DNA of 64,000 nt, from assembly GCA_016721905.1 (NCBI GenBank), contig JADKHH010000027.1:112344-176343 (forward strand), read 5' to 3'. The notes under the pieces are model-generated. The model did no database searches, had not been told where the DNA came from, and saw nothing but the letters and a program-made list of their open reading frames with translations. Position 1 is the stretch's first letter. The number at the start of each line of letters is the position of its first letter. This document shows, in pieces, positions 53,024-60,924 of the stretch. Made by a program: the position numbers and the translations under genes. The stretch is from Candidatus Opimibacter skivensis (GTDB lineage: Bacteria; Bacteroidota; Bacteroidia; Chitinophagales; Saprospiraceae).

Positions 53024-53771
53024 AGTTTGCTTCGTTGATAAAAACAGCTGCATTTTCGAGCCGGATTTTAAAATATTGCTCATACCGCGCTCTTTGTTCG
53101 TCGAAGGAGATTCCCTCGATAAGCCATGCATCAGGAATGAGGGAAACTATTTCATTGATCTTATCCGGCGTCAACTTAGCCTTAGCCTCAGCCTCAGCCT
53201 CTTCCAATTGACTGGCCTGTCTGAGCAATACATGATCCTTAATCAGCGTAAAAGGTTTCTTCGCCTGTTCATTCCAATCCTGCGGGCCATGATGAAAATA
53301 AAGCGCAGCTCCATGATCGATCAGCCAAAGTTGTCTGTTCCAGATCAGCATATTGGTATTCTTTGCAGTGCGGTCTACATTCATGAGCATACAGTCTAGC
53401 CACACGATCATAGAAGCTACATCGGCATCCACTGTATTGACCGTCGGATCATAACTGATCGCACCGGAGAGATAACTGATGCCGAGGTTGAGACCTACAC
53501 TAAACTTGAGCAGGTCCTGGATTTCCTCATCGCGCTCCATGCGTCCGAATCCTTCATCCAGGTTGGCAAACACAAGTTCCGGCACGCGCAGGCCCAATGC
53601 CCTAGCGATTTCGCAACCGAGCAGTTCTGCGATGAGTGCCTTCGTCCCCTGCCCTGCGCCTCTGAACTTGAGCACATAGAGGAACTCATCATCAGCTTCG
53701 GCGATGGCGGGTAGGGAGCCTCCCTCTCTCAAGGGGGTGATGTAGCGCGTGACGTTGACGGTGCGGAGCAT
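53001..53771 (-). CDS. HipA-like kinase (short, HipA_2 type)
   Basis: A 256-residue kinase-like protein. The N-terminal half has LYVLKFRGAGQGTKALIAELLGCEIARALGLRVPE, the nucleotide-binding and helix segment of HipA-type folds. The catalytic loop is LMNVDRTAKNTNML (Asp133, Asn138 region) and the metal-binding Asp is in LWLIDHGAALYF (near 152). It lacks the N-terminal domain of full HipA toxins and there is no HipB antitoxin. The C-terminus holds a short Glu/Ala repeat (EEAEAEAKAK). Paired with DUF3037; whether this is a toxin-antitoxin-like unit or a regulatory kinase is open. Confidence 0.87.
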   Translation of the reverse strand: MLRTVNVTRYITPLREGGSLPAIAEADDEFLYVLKFRGAGQGTKALIAELLGCEIARALGLRVPELVFANLDEGFGRMERDEEIQDLLKFSVGLNLGISYLSGAISYDPTVNTVDADVASMIVWLDCMLMNVDRTAKNTNMLIWNRQLWLIDHGAALYFHHGPQDWNEQAKKPFTLIKDHVLLRQASQLEEAEAEAKAKLTPDKINEIVSLIPDAWLIEGISFDEQRARYEQYFKIRLENAAVFINEANYAREALI

Positions 53772-53790
53772 ATGGCAAAGATCGGGAAAA

Positions 53791-53917
53791 AGCAGAGAGC
53801 ATAGGGCATAGAGCAGAGGGACTGTCTGGAGACAGATTTTACTTTTTTTTAAATAAAAAATCGTTCGTTCAAGTCTCCAGACTTGAATGCAATATTTGCT
53901 CGTCTCCTGACGAGCGG
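53791..53917 (+). repeat. Family C palindromic repeat, copy 2 (short form)
   Basis: GCATAGGG-type runs, then CTGTCTGGAGACAGATTTTAC once, a T-run, CAAGTCTCCAGACTTG hairpin and GCTCGTCTCCTGACGAGC hairpin. The long copies carry an added duplicated segment. The rest of 53772-54098 has a partial CCCCCTAG/AGGGGG motif and nothing else. Confidence 0.8.
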
Positions 53918-54098
53918 GCTATTTTCTCTGTTGACCCTGACCCCCTAGCCCATTGTACTACCGTTTAAAAATTACTCAAAAAAGGGGGTGCATAAACAAT
54001 AGGCTTTCAAGCCGGTGAAGCACATGGTAAAAAAGGGCTCTGTGGCAAACCAATGGATTTATTTCTATATTTCAGAATTAAACCAATACCAAAATTCC

Positions 54099-56156
54099 AT
54101 GACGATGAATAAATATTTATGCTTCATTACAATCCTTATATTTTCCTTTCAATCACTTCCTGCACAAGATAATTCCGGATTCGGCTTTTATCAACCTGAC
54201 CGAAGTATTCCATGCGTGACACCAGAGCAACATGAGCATATAACAGAAGCCATCAACCGAAGCAGAGAGGAATTACAACAGAAAGGAATGCTGCCTGCAA
54301 CACAAGAAAGAGAGTTTAGTACTCTCTTTGATTGGCCTCTCGGGCTCAACAATGGATTAGATGATTATGGATACCATGGCATCTCCAACTTTGTAGATCA
54401 AAATGCAGAATACCCCAATCTGATCCTGGACTACCAGTGTGGTGGCAGATCCTACGACCTATCATCGGGCTATAATCATGCCGGTACAGATTTTTTTACG
54501 TGGCCTTTTAGTTGGTATAAAATGGACAATGACCAGGTGAAAGTCGTCGCTGGAGCCGAAGGGGTTATCGTTTATAAGAGTGATGGAAATTTTGACCGTA
54601 ACTGCGGATTTGACAATGGCGATTGGAATGCCGTGTATGTGCAGCATGCGGATGGTTCGGTAGCGTGGTATGGACATTTAAAGAATGGGTCATTAACTAA
54701 CAAATCTGTCGGCGCAACTGTAGCTATTGGAGAATACCTGGGTATCGTCGGCAGCTCAGGCAATTCGACAGGACCTCATCTGCATTTAGAAATCTATGAT
54801 TCAGGTGGCAACCTGATCGATCCGTATAGTGGCAATTGCAATTCACTCAATGGCGAATCATGGTGGCTGGATCAGCGGCCTTACTATGACTCGGGACTAA
54901 ATGCCCTGCGCACACAGAGTGAACCTGCTATTTTTCCGGCATGTCCGCAGACCGAGACGCTCAATGAAAAAAACCAATTTTGCGGCGGTGATGTAGTGTA
55001 CTATACATCGTATTACCGAGATCAATTGCCGAAACAAGAAGCATTCTATAAAGTATACAGGCCCAACAATTCCATCTACGAACAATGGACGCAGACTTTT
55101 GATGTATTTTATTCCGCTTCATGGTGGTACTGGTCTTATGCACTGCCTACAAATCCACCTACAGGAACATGGACCTTTGAAATCGTCTATGAAGGAGAAA
55201 CGTACGAGCGGTTCTTTGATGTCATCGGCACAACGACTATTTCACCATCAGGAAATACAACATTCTGCGAAGGCGGAAATGTTACGCTATCCGCGCCTGT
55301 TGGTTACTATGGTTTTGAATATCAATGGAAAAAAGATGGTGACGACATAGCGGGTGCAACTAGCTCCACCTTTGAAGCTACTGAATCAGGATCTTATACC
55401 TGCGAAGTTTCTATTCCAAATTCATGCGCGACAACCTCGAATACTATTTCTGTAAATGTCGAATCAGCACCGCAGGTAACTGTAACTGCCGATGGTCCGC
55501 TTGAATTTTGTGAAGGTGAATCTGTCACATTGACGTCAAGTCCCGGAACAGAATATGCCTGGAATAATGGTGAAACAACCCAAAGTATATCCACAGATGC
55601 GCCTGGCAATTATAGTGTTACTGTAACAAGCACTGGCGGCTGCACAGGTACTTCTGAAACGTATACAGTGATAGTCAATCCCCTGCCTGTGGTTGACCTG
55701 GGAGATGATATCATCTTCTTAGATGGAGCAGACACTGTTCTTACTGCCGGAGGAGATGACCTCACGTATCTCTGGTCAACGGGTGAATCTGAATCCTCCA
55801 TTTTTGTGAGTGCGGATGGTATTTATTCAGTCACAGTCACTGACATCAATGGTTGTACTGCAAGCGATGAAGTAGAGATCATCACTACATCGTCAACAGC
55901 AGATCTTTCTGCCCTATACGGAATCACGATTTATCCCAATCCAGTTGATGATATTTTAAACATCCGAAGCAAGAGCCTTCCTATTGGTCAGATCCGGTTG
56001 TATGATTCCCTTGGCCGCATGCTTATGGAAGATGGAGCTTACACATCGGATGATACATTTATTTCCCTGGATGTCGAGGCGCTTACCCCGGGTGCGTATT
56101 ATGTCTTTATCCGAAATGATGTTTTTCGGGGGAGTGTGAAGGTTGTGAAGCGATAA
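54099..56156 (+). CDS. T9SS-exported M23 metallopeptidase with Ig-like domains
   Basis: A 685-residue secreted peptidase. Signal peptide ends SLPAQ. The M23 domain (about 110-240) has zinc ligands in YNHAGTDFF (HxxxD, near 126) and GPHLHLEIYD (HxH, near 227), with the intervening GVIVYKSDGN and VYVQHADGSVAWYGHL strands. After a middle domain come Ig/PKD-like repeats (PSGNTTFCEGGNVTLSAPVG; EFCEGESVTLTSSPG; YLWSTGESESSIFVSADG) and a T9SS domain from IYPNPVDDILNIR. M23 enzymes cut glycine-rich or peptidoglycan cross-bridges, so a lytic or nutrient role outside the cell is likely. Family C copy 3 starts at the stop codon. Confidence 0.92.
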   Translation: MTMNKYLCFITILIFSFQSLPAQDNSGFGFYQPDRSIPCVTPEQHEHITEAINRSREELQQKGMLPATQEREFSTLFDWPLGLNNGLDDYGYHGISNFVDQNAEYPNLILDYQCGGRSYDLSSGYNHAGTDFFTWPFSWYKMDNDQVKVVAGAEGVIVYKSDGNFDRNCGFDNGDWNAVYVQHADGSVAWYGHLKNGSLTNKSVGATVAIGEYLGIVGSSGNSTGPHLHLEIYDSGGNLIDPYSGNCNSLNGESWWLDQRPYYDSGLNALRTQSEPAIFPACPQTETLNEKNQFCGGDVVYYTSYYRDQLPKQEAFYKVYRPNNSIYEQWTQTFDVFYSASWWYWSYALPTNPPTGTWTFEIVYEGETYERFFDVIGTTTISPSGNTTFCEGGNVTLSAPVGYYGFEYQWKKDGDDIAGATSSTFEATESGSYTCEVSIPNSCATTSNTISVNVESAPQVTVTADGPLEFCEGESVTLTSSPGTEYAWNNGETTQSISTDAPGNYSVTVTSTGGCTGTSETYTVIVNPLPVVDLGDDIIFLDGADTVLTAGGDDLTYLWSTGESESSIFVSADGIYSVTVTDINGCTASDEVEIITTSSTADLSALYGITIYPNPVDDILNIRSKSLPIGQIRLYDSLGRMLMEDGAYTSDDTFISLDVEALTPGAYYVFIRNDVFRGSVKVVKR

Positions 56157-56348
56157 GCAGAGGGCATAGAGCATAGGGCATAGGGACTGTCTGGAGACAG
56201 ATTTTACATTATATCAACAAGGAATAGCCAACAAGGAATGAAAAGTGGGAAGTGAAGTGTCAGGAGACAGATTTTACTTTTTTTCTAAAAGGACGCTCGT
56301 TCAAGTCTCAGACTTGAATGCAATATATGCTCGTCTCCTGACGAGCGG
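56155..56348 (+). repeat. Family C palindromic repeat, copy 3 (long form)
   Basis: Same order as copy 2, but GTCTGGAGACAGATTTTAC is followed by ATCAACAAGGAATAGCCAAC, a GGGAAGTGAAG segment and a second TCAGGAGACAGATTTTAC. It fills the whole gap between the M23 gene and the convergent T9SS gene. Confidence 0.8.
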
Positions 56349-56355
56349 ACAGAAT

Positions 56356-56850
56356 CTACTCCACCTTCTCAATTTTCAACACCTTCTTCCTACTTGTTTT
56401 ATCACTCACCTCGAGCACGTATATGCCCGCAGGAAAATCACTCAAATCAATTTGTCCGGATCCTAATGGTTGAGATGTTTTGATTTTCAATTTTCCGGAA
56501 AGGTCGTAAAGAAATATTTGGATCTCTGATTCGGATTCAATGTTGAGTATACCTATCGTTGGATTCGGATATACTCTAACTTCTAACGGATCTGCAATTG
56601 CAGATGAGATAGAGGTAATGACTGCCCATCCCTGATGGAAGCCCTGCGTTAGTTGGACATCTCTCTTGAAAGTTTCCACAGTGAGTTCGCCCATCGTAAA
56701 TACCAGCGAGCCATTTGCAGTCTCGTAATTTTCTCCAGCAGGACTTATCACCTGCCTGTCTATCGTTTGGGACATCACAGTCGTGGATGAAGCAATGCAG
56801 AGCAATGAAACGAGTACGATTATGGAGCCGATATGTGAATGCCTTATCAT
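56356..56850 (-). CDS. Small T9SS-sorted secreted protein
   Basis: A 164-residue protein with signal peptide (cleavage near VMSQ), a short mature region (TIDRQVISPAGENYETANGSLVFTMGELTVETF, QLTQGFHQGW) and a T9SS domain (VYPNPTIGILNIE to KKVLKIEKVE). The mature motif GSLVFTMGELTVETF...QLTQGFHQ occurs in many small Bacteroidota exported proteins found next to large S74-type or adhesin proteins; its function is unknown. It follows the S74-domain gene by 28 bp in the same direction, so they form an operon. Confidence 0.85.
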   Translation of the reverse strand: MIRHSHIGSIIVLVSLLCIASSTTVMSQTIDRQVISPAGENYETANGSLVFTMGELTVETFKRDVQLTQGFHQGWAVITSISSAIADPLEVRVYPNPTIGILNIESESEIQIFLYDLSGKLKIKTSQPLGSGQIDLSDFPAGIYVLEVSDKTSRKKVLKIEKVE

Positions 56851-56878
56851 CCGATTGTGGTTTAGAAATTTATAATTA

Positions 56879-58528
56879 TTAATCTTTAGATGACAGCAAC
56901 ATCGACTTCATTTCCTCGAGCATCGATTTGAGTTCAGCGACCTCAGATTTCAAATCTTCGATTTGTGCTTGCTGTTCTTTGATCGCTTCAACAGATAGCA
57001 CCGCAAAATGATCGTAGCAGAGGGATTTGGTTCCTTCTTTCTCCACCACAAGTTCTGGAAATGAGGCTTCCACTTCATCTGCCATAAAACCAAGAGAGGT
57101 AGGGCTGTCATCTTCGGCCGTTTTCATATGATAGGTATACGCTTGAAGTTTTAGCAACCCTTGCAATACATTTGTTTTTGGTGCGATATTCTTTTTCAAT
57201 GACCGGTCGGAACTGTTGTGATACGAACCATCTGAGTCATAGATCCAGGCGCGGAGATTATTATTGTAGGCAAAGGCATAATCACTATTGACATCCACAT
57301 ACATTTTCCAATTTCTGCCAGCTTCCTTGAGGAGAATACCTTGTTGGTTTGATGGCGAGCCCGAGGTGCCCTGGTGCATCGATATGCAATAGTCATCTGC
57401 TGAGCCGAAGAAAGCTCCTGGTGAATATGTAGAATAGAAATAACCTGCTGCGAAGATGCTCTCAGAAACAGCACTAAACGCATGCCCTGTTTCTGATGAG
57501 CAAAATATTCCATCCTTGTCCCCTCCGATCAGGGTAAGTCTATACGTGGGATTCGTGGTACCAATTCCGATATTGCCATCCCCTATCAGTAAAGCAGGGC
57601 CACTGGCATTTTCTAATAAGGTAGTGCCATCGACATGGAGTTGTTGTTCCGGATCAATGGTTCCGATCCCTACATTACCCTGGCTGGTTACCAAAGCCTT
57701 TCCGGTCCCTGAGCTAAAGAAGCCAGCAGTTCCATTGACTGAAGTAAACACTCCGCCGATACCATCCGTTGAACCACCAAAAACACCATGTCCTGTGCCG
57801 CTTGTGGTGCCTAACAATGCAGTGCCGTCCGTTGTAGAAAACTTGCCGGCAAAGGCAGTTCCACTACCTTCTACAAATAGTTTAGCATCTGTAGCCTGCG
57901 TAGAACCGATGGCTACCCGATACGCATTCGGCGAATTGAAAATTGTGTTTCCCGATGCTGACCAGCTATCAGATCCACCTTCCGGTAAAATAATCTTACC
58001 GCCGTTGTGTGATAATGACAGTTCATTTCCATCCAGTGAAAGTGTTTGGATTTCATTGTCAGGACTTTCATCCAGCGCAGAAATCGTTTTATCCTGGATG
58101 TCAATACCTGGTCCTGCATGCAATTCAATGCCAGCATCAGCGGCATAGAGCGCATACGGAACGGACATGAGTTGACTCTTGCCCATTTCCATAAAATCAG
58201 AGCTCCCGGGAGTTTTCAATTCAACCATGATCCAGTATTCGTGATCGGACCACTGAACACTCTGCATATCACCGGAGATGATACTTCCTTTCCCGATCGT
58301 GAGATCGAAAACACCTTGAGAATTTGGTTGTACGGCATGAGACTCCGTATAGACGACATTGCCATCGGCACCATCAGACAGTAATGACAGGCGCACGTCG
58401 ATAGCGCCTGTGATCACTGAGCCATTGACATCTCGGGCAACGGCCTGGTATTTGAAGAGATTGGGGGCCTGGGCTGTAAGTACTTGCAGCCCTGTGTAGA
58501 AAGCCAGGAAGAAGAGTATTTTTTTCAT
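56879..58528 (-). CDS. Secreted tail-fibre-like protein with S74 intramolecular chaperone domain
   Basis: A 549-residue protein with signal peptide (cleavage near LTAQ). N-terminal half: YQAVARDVNGSVITGAIDVRLSLL and repeats of GNVGIGT(T/I)(N/D)P, typical of trimeric fibre-like exported proteins. The C-terminal about 105 residues are a peptidase S74 chaperone: SDRSLKKNIAPKTNVLQGLLKLQAYTYHMK, LGFMADEVEASFPELV and a coiled-coil EAIKEQQAQIEDLKSEVAELKSMLEEMKSM. The Ser-Lys of DRSLKKN are the self-cleavage residues of the family. It likely forms a surface trimer or fibre. Downstream gene carries a T9SS signal, this one does not. Confidence 0.88.
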   Translation of the reverse strand: MKKILFFLAFYTGLQVLTAQAPNLFKYQAVARDVNGSVITGAIDVRLSLLSDGADGNVVYTESHAVQPNSQGVFDLTIGKGSIISGDMQSVQWSDHEYWIMVELKTPGSSDFMEMGKSQLMSVPYALYAADAGIELHAGPGIDIQDKTISALDESPDNEIQTLSLDGNELSLSHNGGKIILPEGGSDSWSASGNTIFNSPNAYRVAIGSTQATDAKLFVEGSGTAFAGKFSTTDGTALLGTTSGTGHGVFGGSTDGIGGVFTSVNGTAGFFSSGTGKALVTSQGNVGIGTIDPEQQLHVDGTTLLENASGPALLIGDGNIGIGTTNPTYRLTLIGGDKDGIFCSSETGHAFSAVSESIFAAGYFYSTYSPGAFFGSADDYCISMHQGTSGSPSNQQGILLKEAGRNWKMYVDVNSDYAFAYNNNLRAWIYDSDGSYHNSSDRSLKKNIAPKTNVLQGLLKLQAYTYHMKTAEDDSPTSLGFMADEVEASFPELVVEKEGTKSLCYDHFAVLSVEAIKEQQAQIEDLKSEVAELKSMLEEMKSMLLSSKD

Positions 58529-58628
58529 AAACCTTTTGTTTTATAGTCGTCCTTTCTAAAGACAAAACAAAAGTGATAGGTGGATTTTGTGTGGAATGGG
58601 AAAAACTATTGAACGGCGGGTGGGGATG

Positions 58629-58841
58629 AGCAGAGGGCGGAAAGCATAGCGCAGAGAGCATAGGGCATAGAGACTGTCTGGAGACAGGTTTTACTTTTTA
58701 TCAACAAGGAATAGCCAACAAGGAATGAAAAGTGGGAAGGAAAGTGTCTGGAAACAGATTTTACTTTTTTTAAAGTAAGAAGCATCGCTCGTTCAAGTCT
58801 TCAGACTTGAATGCAATATATTCTCGTCTCCTGACGAGCGG
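58629..58841 (+). repeat. Family C palindromic repeat, copy 4 (long form)
   Basis: Same long form as copy 3, with GTCTGGAGACAGGTTTTAC, the ATCAACAAGGAATAGCC segment, GTCTGGAAACAGATTTTAC, CAAGTCTTCAGACTTG and CTCGTCTCCTGACGAG. Confidence 0.8.
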
Positions 58842-58892
58842 AAGGTTCACGATGAGTGCGATGAATGCCTTCTCTGACCCCCTACCTCCCTG

Positions 58893-58942
58893 ATGGTTCG
58901 ACCTGCTATCGCACAACCTTGGGCTACAGCTCACCAACCGGG
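58893..58942. repeat. GGTTGGTGAGCTGTAGC module, reverse orientation
   Basis: GATGGTTCGACCTGCT ... GGGCTACAGCTCACCAACC matches in reverse the 62728-62778 stretch inside repeat copy 4, with a small difference in the centre. Confidence 0.7.
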
Positions 58943-58944
58943 GG

Positions 58945-59340
58945 ACTTGAAAAAATCATCTCGAATAGGCAATAGACTGTCGCTCCGTCTTGCCCCCCTT
59001 TGCCCCCTAAACGGGGGTACCTGTAAAATGATTATCATCTATTCCATCCATAAAAGAATTTGAAGAGACTTCACTTCGAATCGGCACTAACTTGTCGCTC
59101 AAAATTGTTTGAACCGCTCAACAGGTCTGTTTCATGCATTGACAAGACTCTATAGGGCACAACAAGTGAAAGAAACAGAACATGAAAAGTGAACAAGCGA
59201 GCAAGCAAACCTGATGTTAAGAAGAAAGCGCGGAACCCAGAGTGAGTTTTTTGAGCGACTAGATCTGGTGGGGGGGTGGTGGCGCGGGGGGGGGGGGGGG
59301 GGGGGGGGGTGGTTACTTTTTTAGCAATGAAAAAAGTAAC
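58945..59340 (+). repeat. Module A plus structured element B copy 3 (element B at 59094-59259)
   Basis: Module A (CTCGAATAGGCAATAGACTG, GCTCCGTCTTGCCCCCCTTT, then GGGGGTACC) runs into element B, 166 bp, ends GTCGCTCAAAA and TTTTTTGAGCGAC. A G-rich insert follows, including 24 consecutive G, before the terminal hairpin GTTACTTTTTT-AGCAATG-AAAAAAGTAAC at 59312-59340. No gene lies in 58529-59386. Confidence 0.85.
59286..59309 (+). repeat. Run of 24 consecutive G
   Basis: A 24-base G homopolymer between element B copy 3 and its terminal hairpin, preceded by GGTGGGGGGGTGGTGGCGC. The equivalent place in copy 4 holds ordinary sequence. Confidence 0.9.
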
Positions 59341-59386
59341 ACGAAGCTCCTCGTGCAATGAGCTCCCCCGCTTTCAGCCTAAAATC

Positions 59387-59668
59387 CTAGAAATCAAATA
59401 TATCTCCAAGGAGTCCCCCTCGTTTCTTCCGCTTGTAATAGTCATCGTCGTCATCGTGATAACGCTTTTCATCTTTCCGGGGGCGGAAGTCATCCTTGTT
59501 GCCGAAGCCGGTATCCACAGGCGGAGCGGTGACCTGGGCATTCCGTTCGATGATCTTGTCGAGTTCGCCGCGGTCGAGCCATACGCCCCGGCACTGGGGA
59601 CAATAATCGATTTCGATTCCGGAGCGTTCGGACATCACAAGGTCAATATTACACGTAGGACATTTCAT
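59387..59668 (-). CDS. TFIIB-type zinc-ribbon protein
   Basis: A 93-residue protein: MKCPTCNIDLVMSERSGIEIDYCPQCRGVWLDRGELDKIIE is the zf-TFIIB domain with CPTC and CPQC zinc knuckles. The C-terminal half is charged (DEKRYHDDDDDYYKRKKRGGLLGDIFDF). These small zinc-ribbon proteins are widespread and of unknown function. ATG at 59668 puts the ribbon at the N-terminus; the frame is open further upstream without coding character. Gap 59669-59825 has nothing recognised. Confidence 0.87.
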   Translation of the reverse strand: MKCPTCNIDLVMSERSGIEIDYCPQCRGVWLDRGELDKIIERNAQVTAPPVDTGFGNKDDFRPRKDEKRYHDDDDDYYKRKKRGGLLGDIFDF

Positions 59669-59825
59669 GAATGAGGTACTTTGATTTTGGCTTAGGAACA
59701 ACGATTTGGGGAAATGGTTGAATTTGGTTTGGGTGGAATAGCCTGGCCGACAGGATTCCCGAAAGCATACATCATGCCTGCCGTTGAAAACGGCTAAAAT
59801 GATCTGTGCCATGAGGACATTTCTT

Positions 59826-60153
59826 TTGATCCAACGTACGCGGGCGCAGGTACAACCAACGCCCAACAGTCTTACTTTATGAAAAGAGGCCTGCGGCCTC
59901 TTTTCATATTAATGTTTTAAGAAATCATCTCGAATAGGTAACAGACTGTCGCTCTAAATTGTCCGAGCTGCGCGGAAGATTTGTTTCAGGTAATAAACAA
60001 GACTCATAGTTCGGGATCAAGGTCTGGAAACAAAAAATGAAACGCGGATAAGCGAGAAAGCATTTAGGACAGCCAGATGAAAGCACAAATGTCTAAGCGA
60101 GTTTTTAGAGCGACTAGCATTTTTGTTACTTTTTGGGCAATGCAAAAAGTAAG
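59826..60153 (+). repeat. Composite structured repeat, copy 2 (module D plus element B at 59948-60114)
   Basis: Inverted counterpart of 42795-43121, collinear over about 328 bp. Module D has palindrome AAAAGAGGCC-TGC-GGCCTCTTTT (copy 1 has AATGAGGCC...GGCCTCATT, so the stem is kept with changed bases). Then TCTCGAATAGGTAA and element B with ends GTCGCTCTAAA/TTTTTAGAGCGAC, and terminal hairpin TTACTTTTTGGGCAATGCAAAAAGTAA. The rest of 60154-60267 is unassigned. Confidence 0.87.
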
Positions 60154-60267
60154 ACAAAGCCCCTCGTGCAACGAGCTCCCAAAACGCACCAGGGCGGAGC
60201 TCCCACCCCGCCCATCGGCTGCTTATGAAAGAGACCCGGAGTCTCCTTCATCGCTATGTTTAAGAAA

Positions 60268-60924
60268 TCAAAACTTCTGCATCACCGAAAAATCAGCGTA
60301 GTATGGTATCGTCGGATTGTCAGAAAAATTCTGCCCATAGGTCTTGCCGACCTTCAGGGAAAGACCTGTGGATTTTATCCAATAACTTAGTACTACACCG
60401 AAGTTGAAATTACCTCCGGTTGATCCATACCATTCATCCTGTATCTCCGGATAATAATCCCTAAGCAAACGATGTGTGATCAGTGTGGCACCTGTGTGGT
60501 CATAACCAGCTTCTGCTGCAATGCTCCACTTATCACGGTAGTAACCAATCGTTGTTTGAAGTCCTGCACTGATATTGACCAGGACAGCAGCTTCTGACCC
60601 ATAACGCCTGCAGGTCATGAAAGGCTTTAGTGAAATACCCATGTGATTGAGCGGACGAAATATAGTTTGTGCTGTGAGGCTTGCTTCAAAGTCATCCATG
60701 ATTTGTCCGCCATAGGGTGTGGTGAGTTCTGTTCCTAAGACGAAAGGAATTTTTCCCTTGAACTTATATCCGTAAGAAAATCCATAGCCTGTCACGATAT
60801 CCGCTCCTGTATGGATGGAAGCGAGGTGTCCGCTGTTTTGGTCATTCGTAAACCAGGCGATCTCCTGTGCGTTGATGGTGCCTGAAAAAGCAATCATTAA
60901 AAAGAAAAAGATATGTGGTTTCAT
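60268..60924 (-). CDS. Putative outer membrane beta-barrel protein
   Basis: A 218-residue protein with signal peptide (cleavage near INAQ). The mature part alternates polar and aromatic/hydrophobic residues in strands (TGYGFSYGYKFKGKIPFVLGTELTTPYG, GLQTTIGYYRDKWSIAAEAGYDHTG, FNFGVVLSYWIKSTGLSLKVGKTYG) and ends in FSVMQKF with C-terminal Phe, as in outer membrane barrels of 8-10 strands. No family assigned. Its start overlaps the stop of the alpha/beta hydrolase gene by 4 bp, so the two form an operon. Confidence 0.75.
   Translation of the reverse strand: MKPHIFFFLMIAFSGTINAQEIAWFTNDQNSGHLASIHTGADIVTGYGFSYGYKFKGKIPFVLGTELTTPYGGQIMDDFEASLTAQTIFRPLNHMGISLKPFMTCRRYGSEAAVLVNISAGLQTTIGYYRDKWSIAAEAGYDHTGATLITHRLLRDYYPEIQDEWYGSTGGNFNFGVVLSYWIKSTGLSLKVGKTYGQNFSDNPTIPYYADFSVMQKF

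Noticed and set aside
53001..53771. Classical HipBA toxin-antitoxin module
   Set aside because: There is no HTH antitoxin gene nearby and the kinase lacks the HipA N-terminal domain; DUF3037 is not an antitoxin family I can name.
57456..58148. 230-codon plus-strand ORF opposite the S74 protein gene
   Set aside because: Pro/Val/Ser-rich translation is typical of an antisense shadow of Gly/Thr repeats; no start context or domain.
59276..59674. Long plus-strand ORF through the G-run and opposite the zinc-ribbon gene
   Set aside because: It is poly-Gly at its start from the G homopolymer and is then antisense to a clear zf-TFIIB gene.
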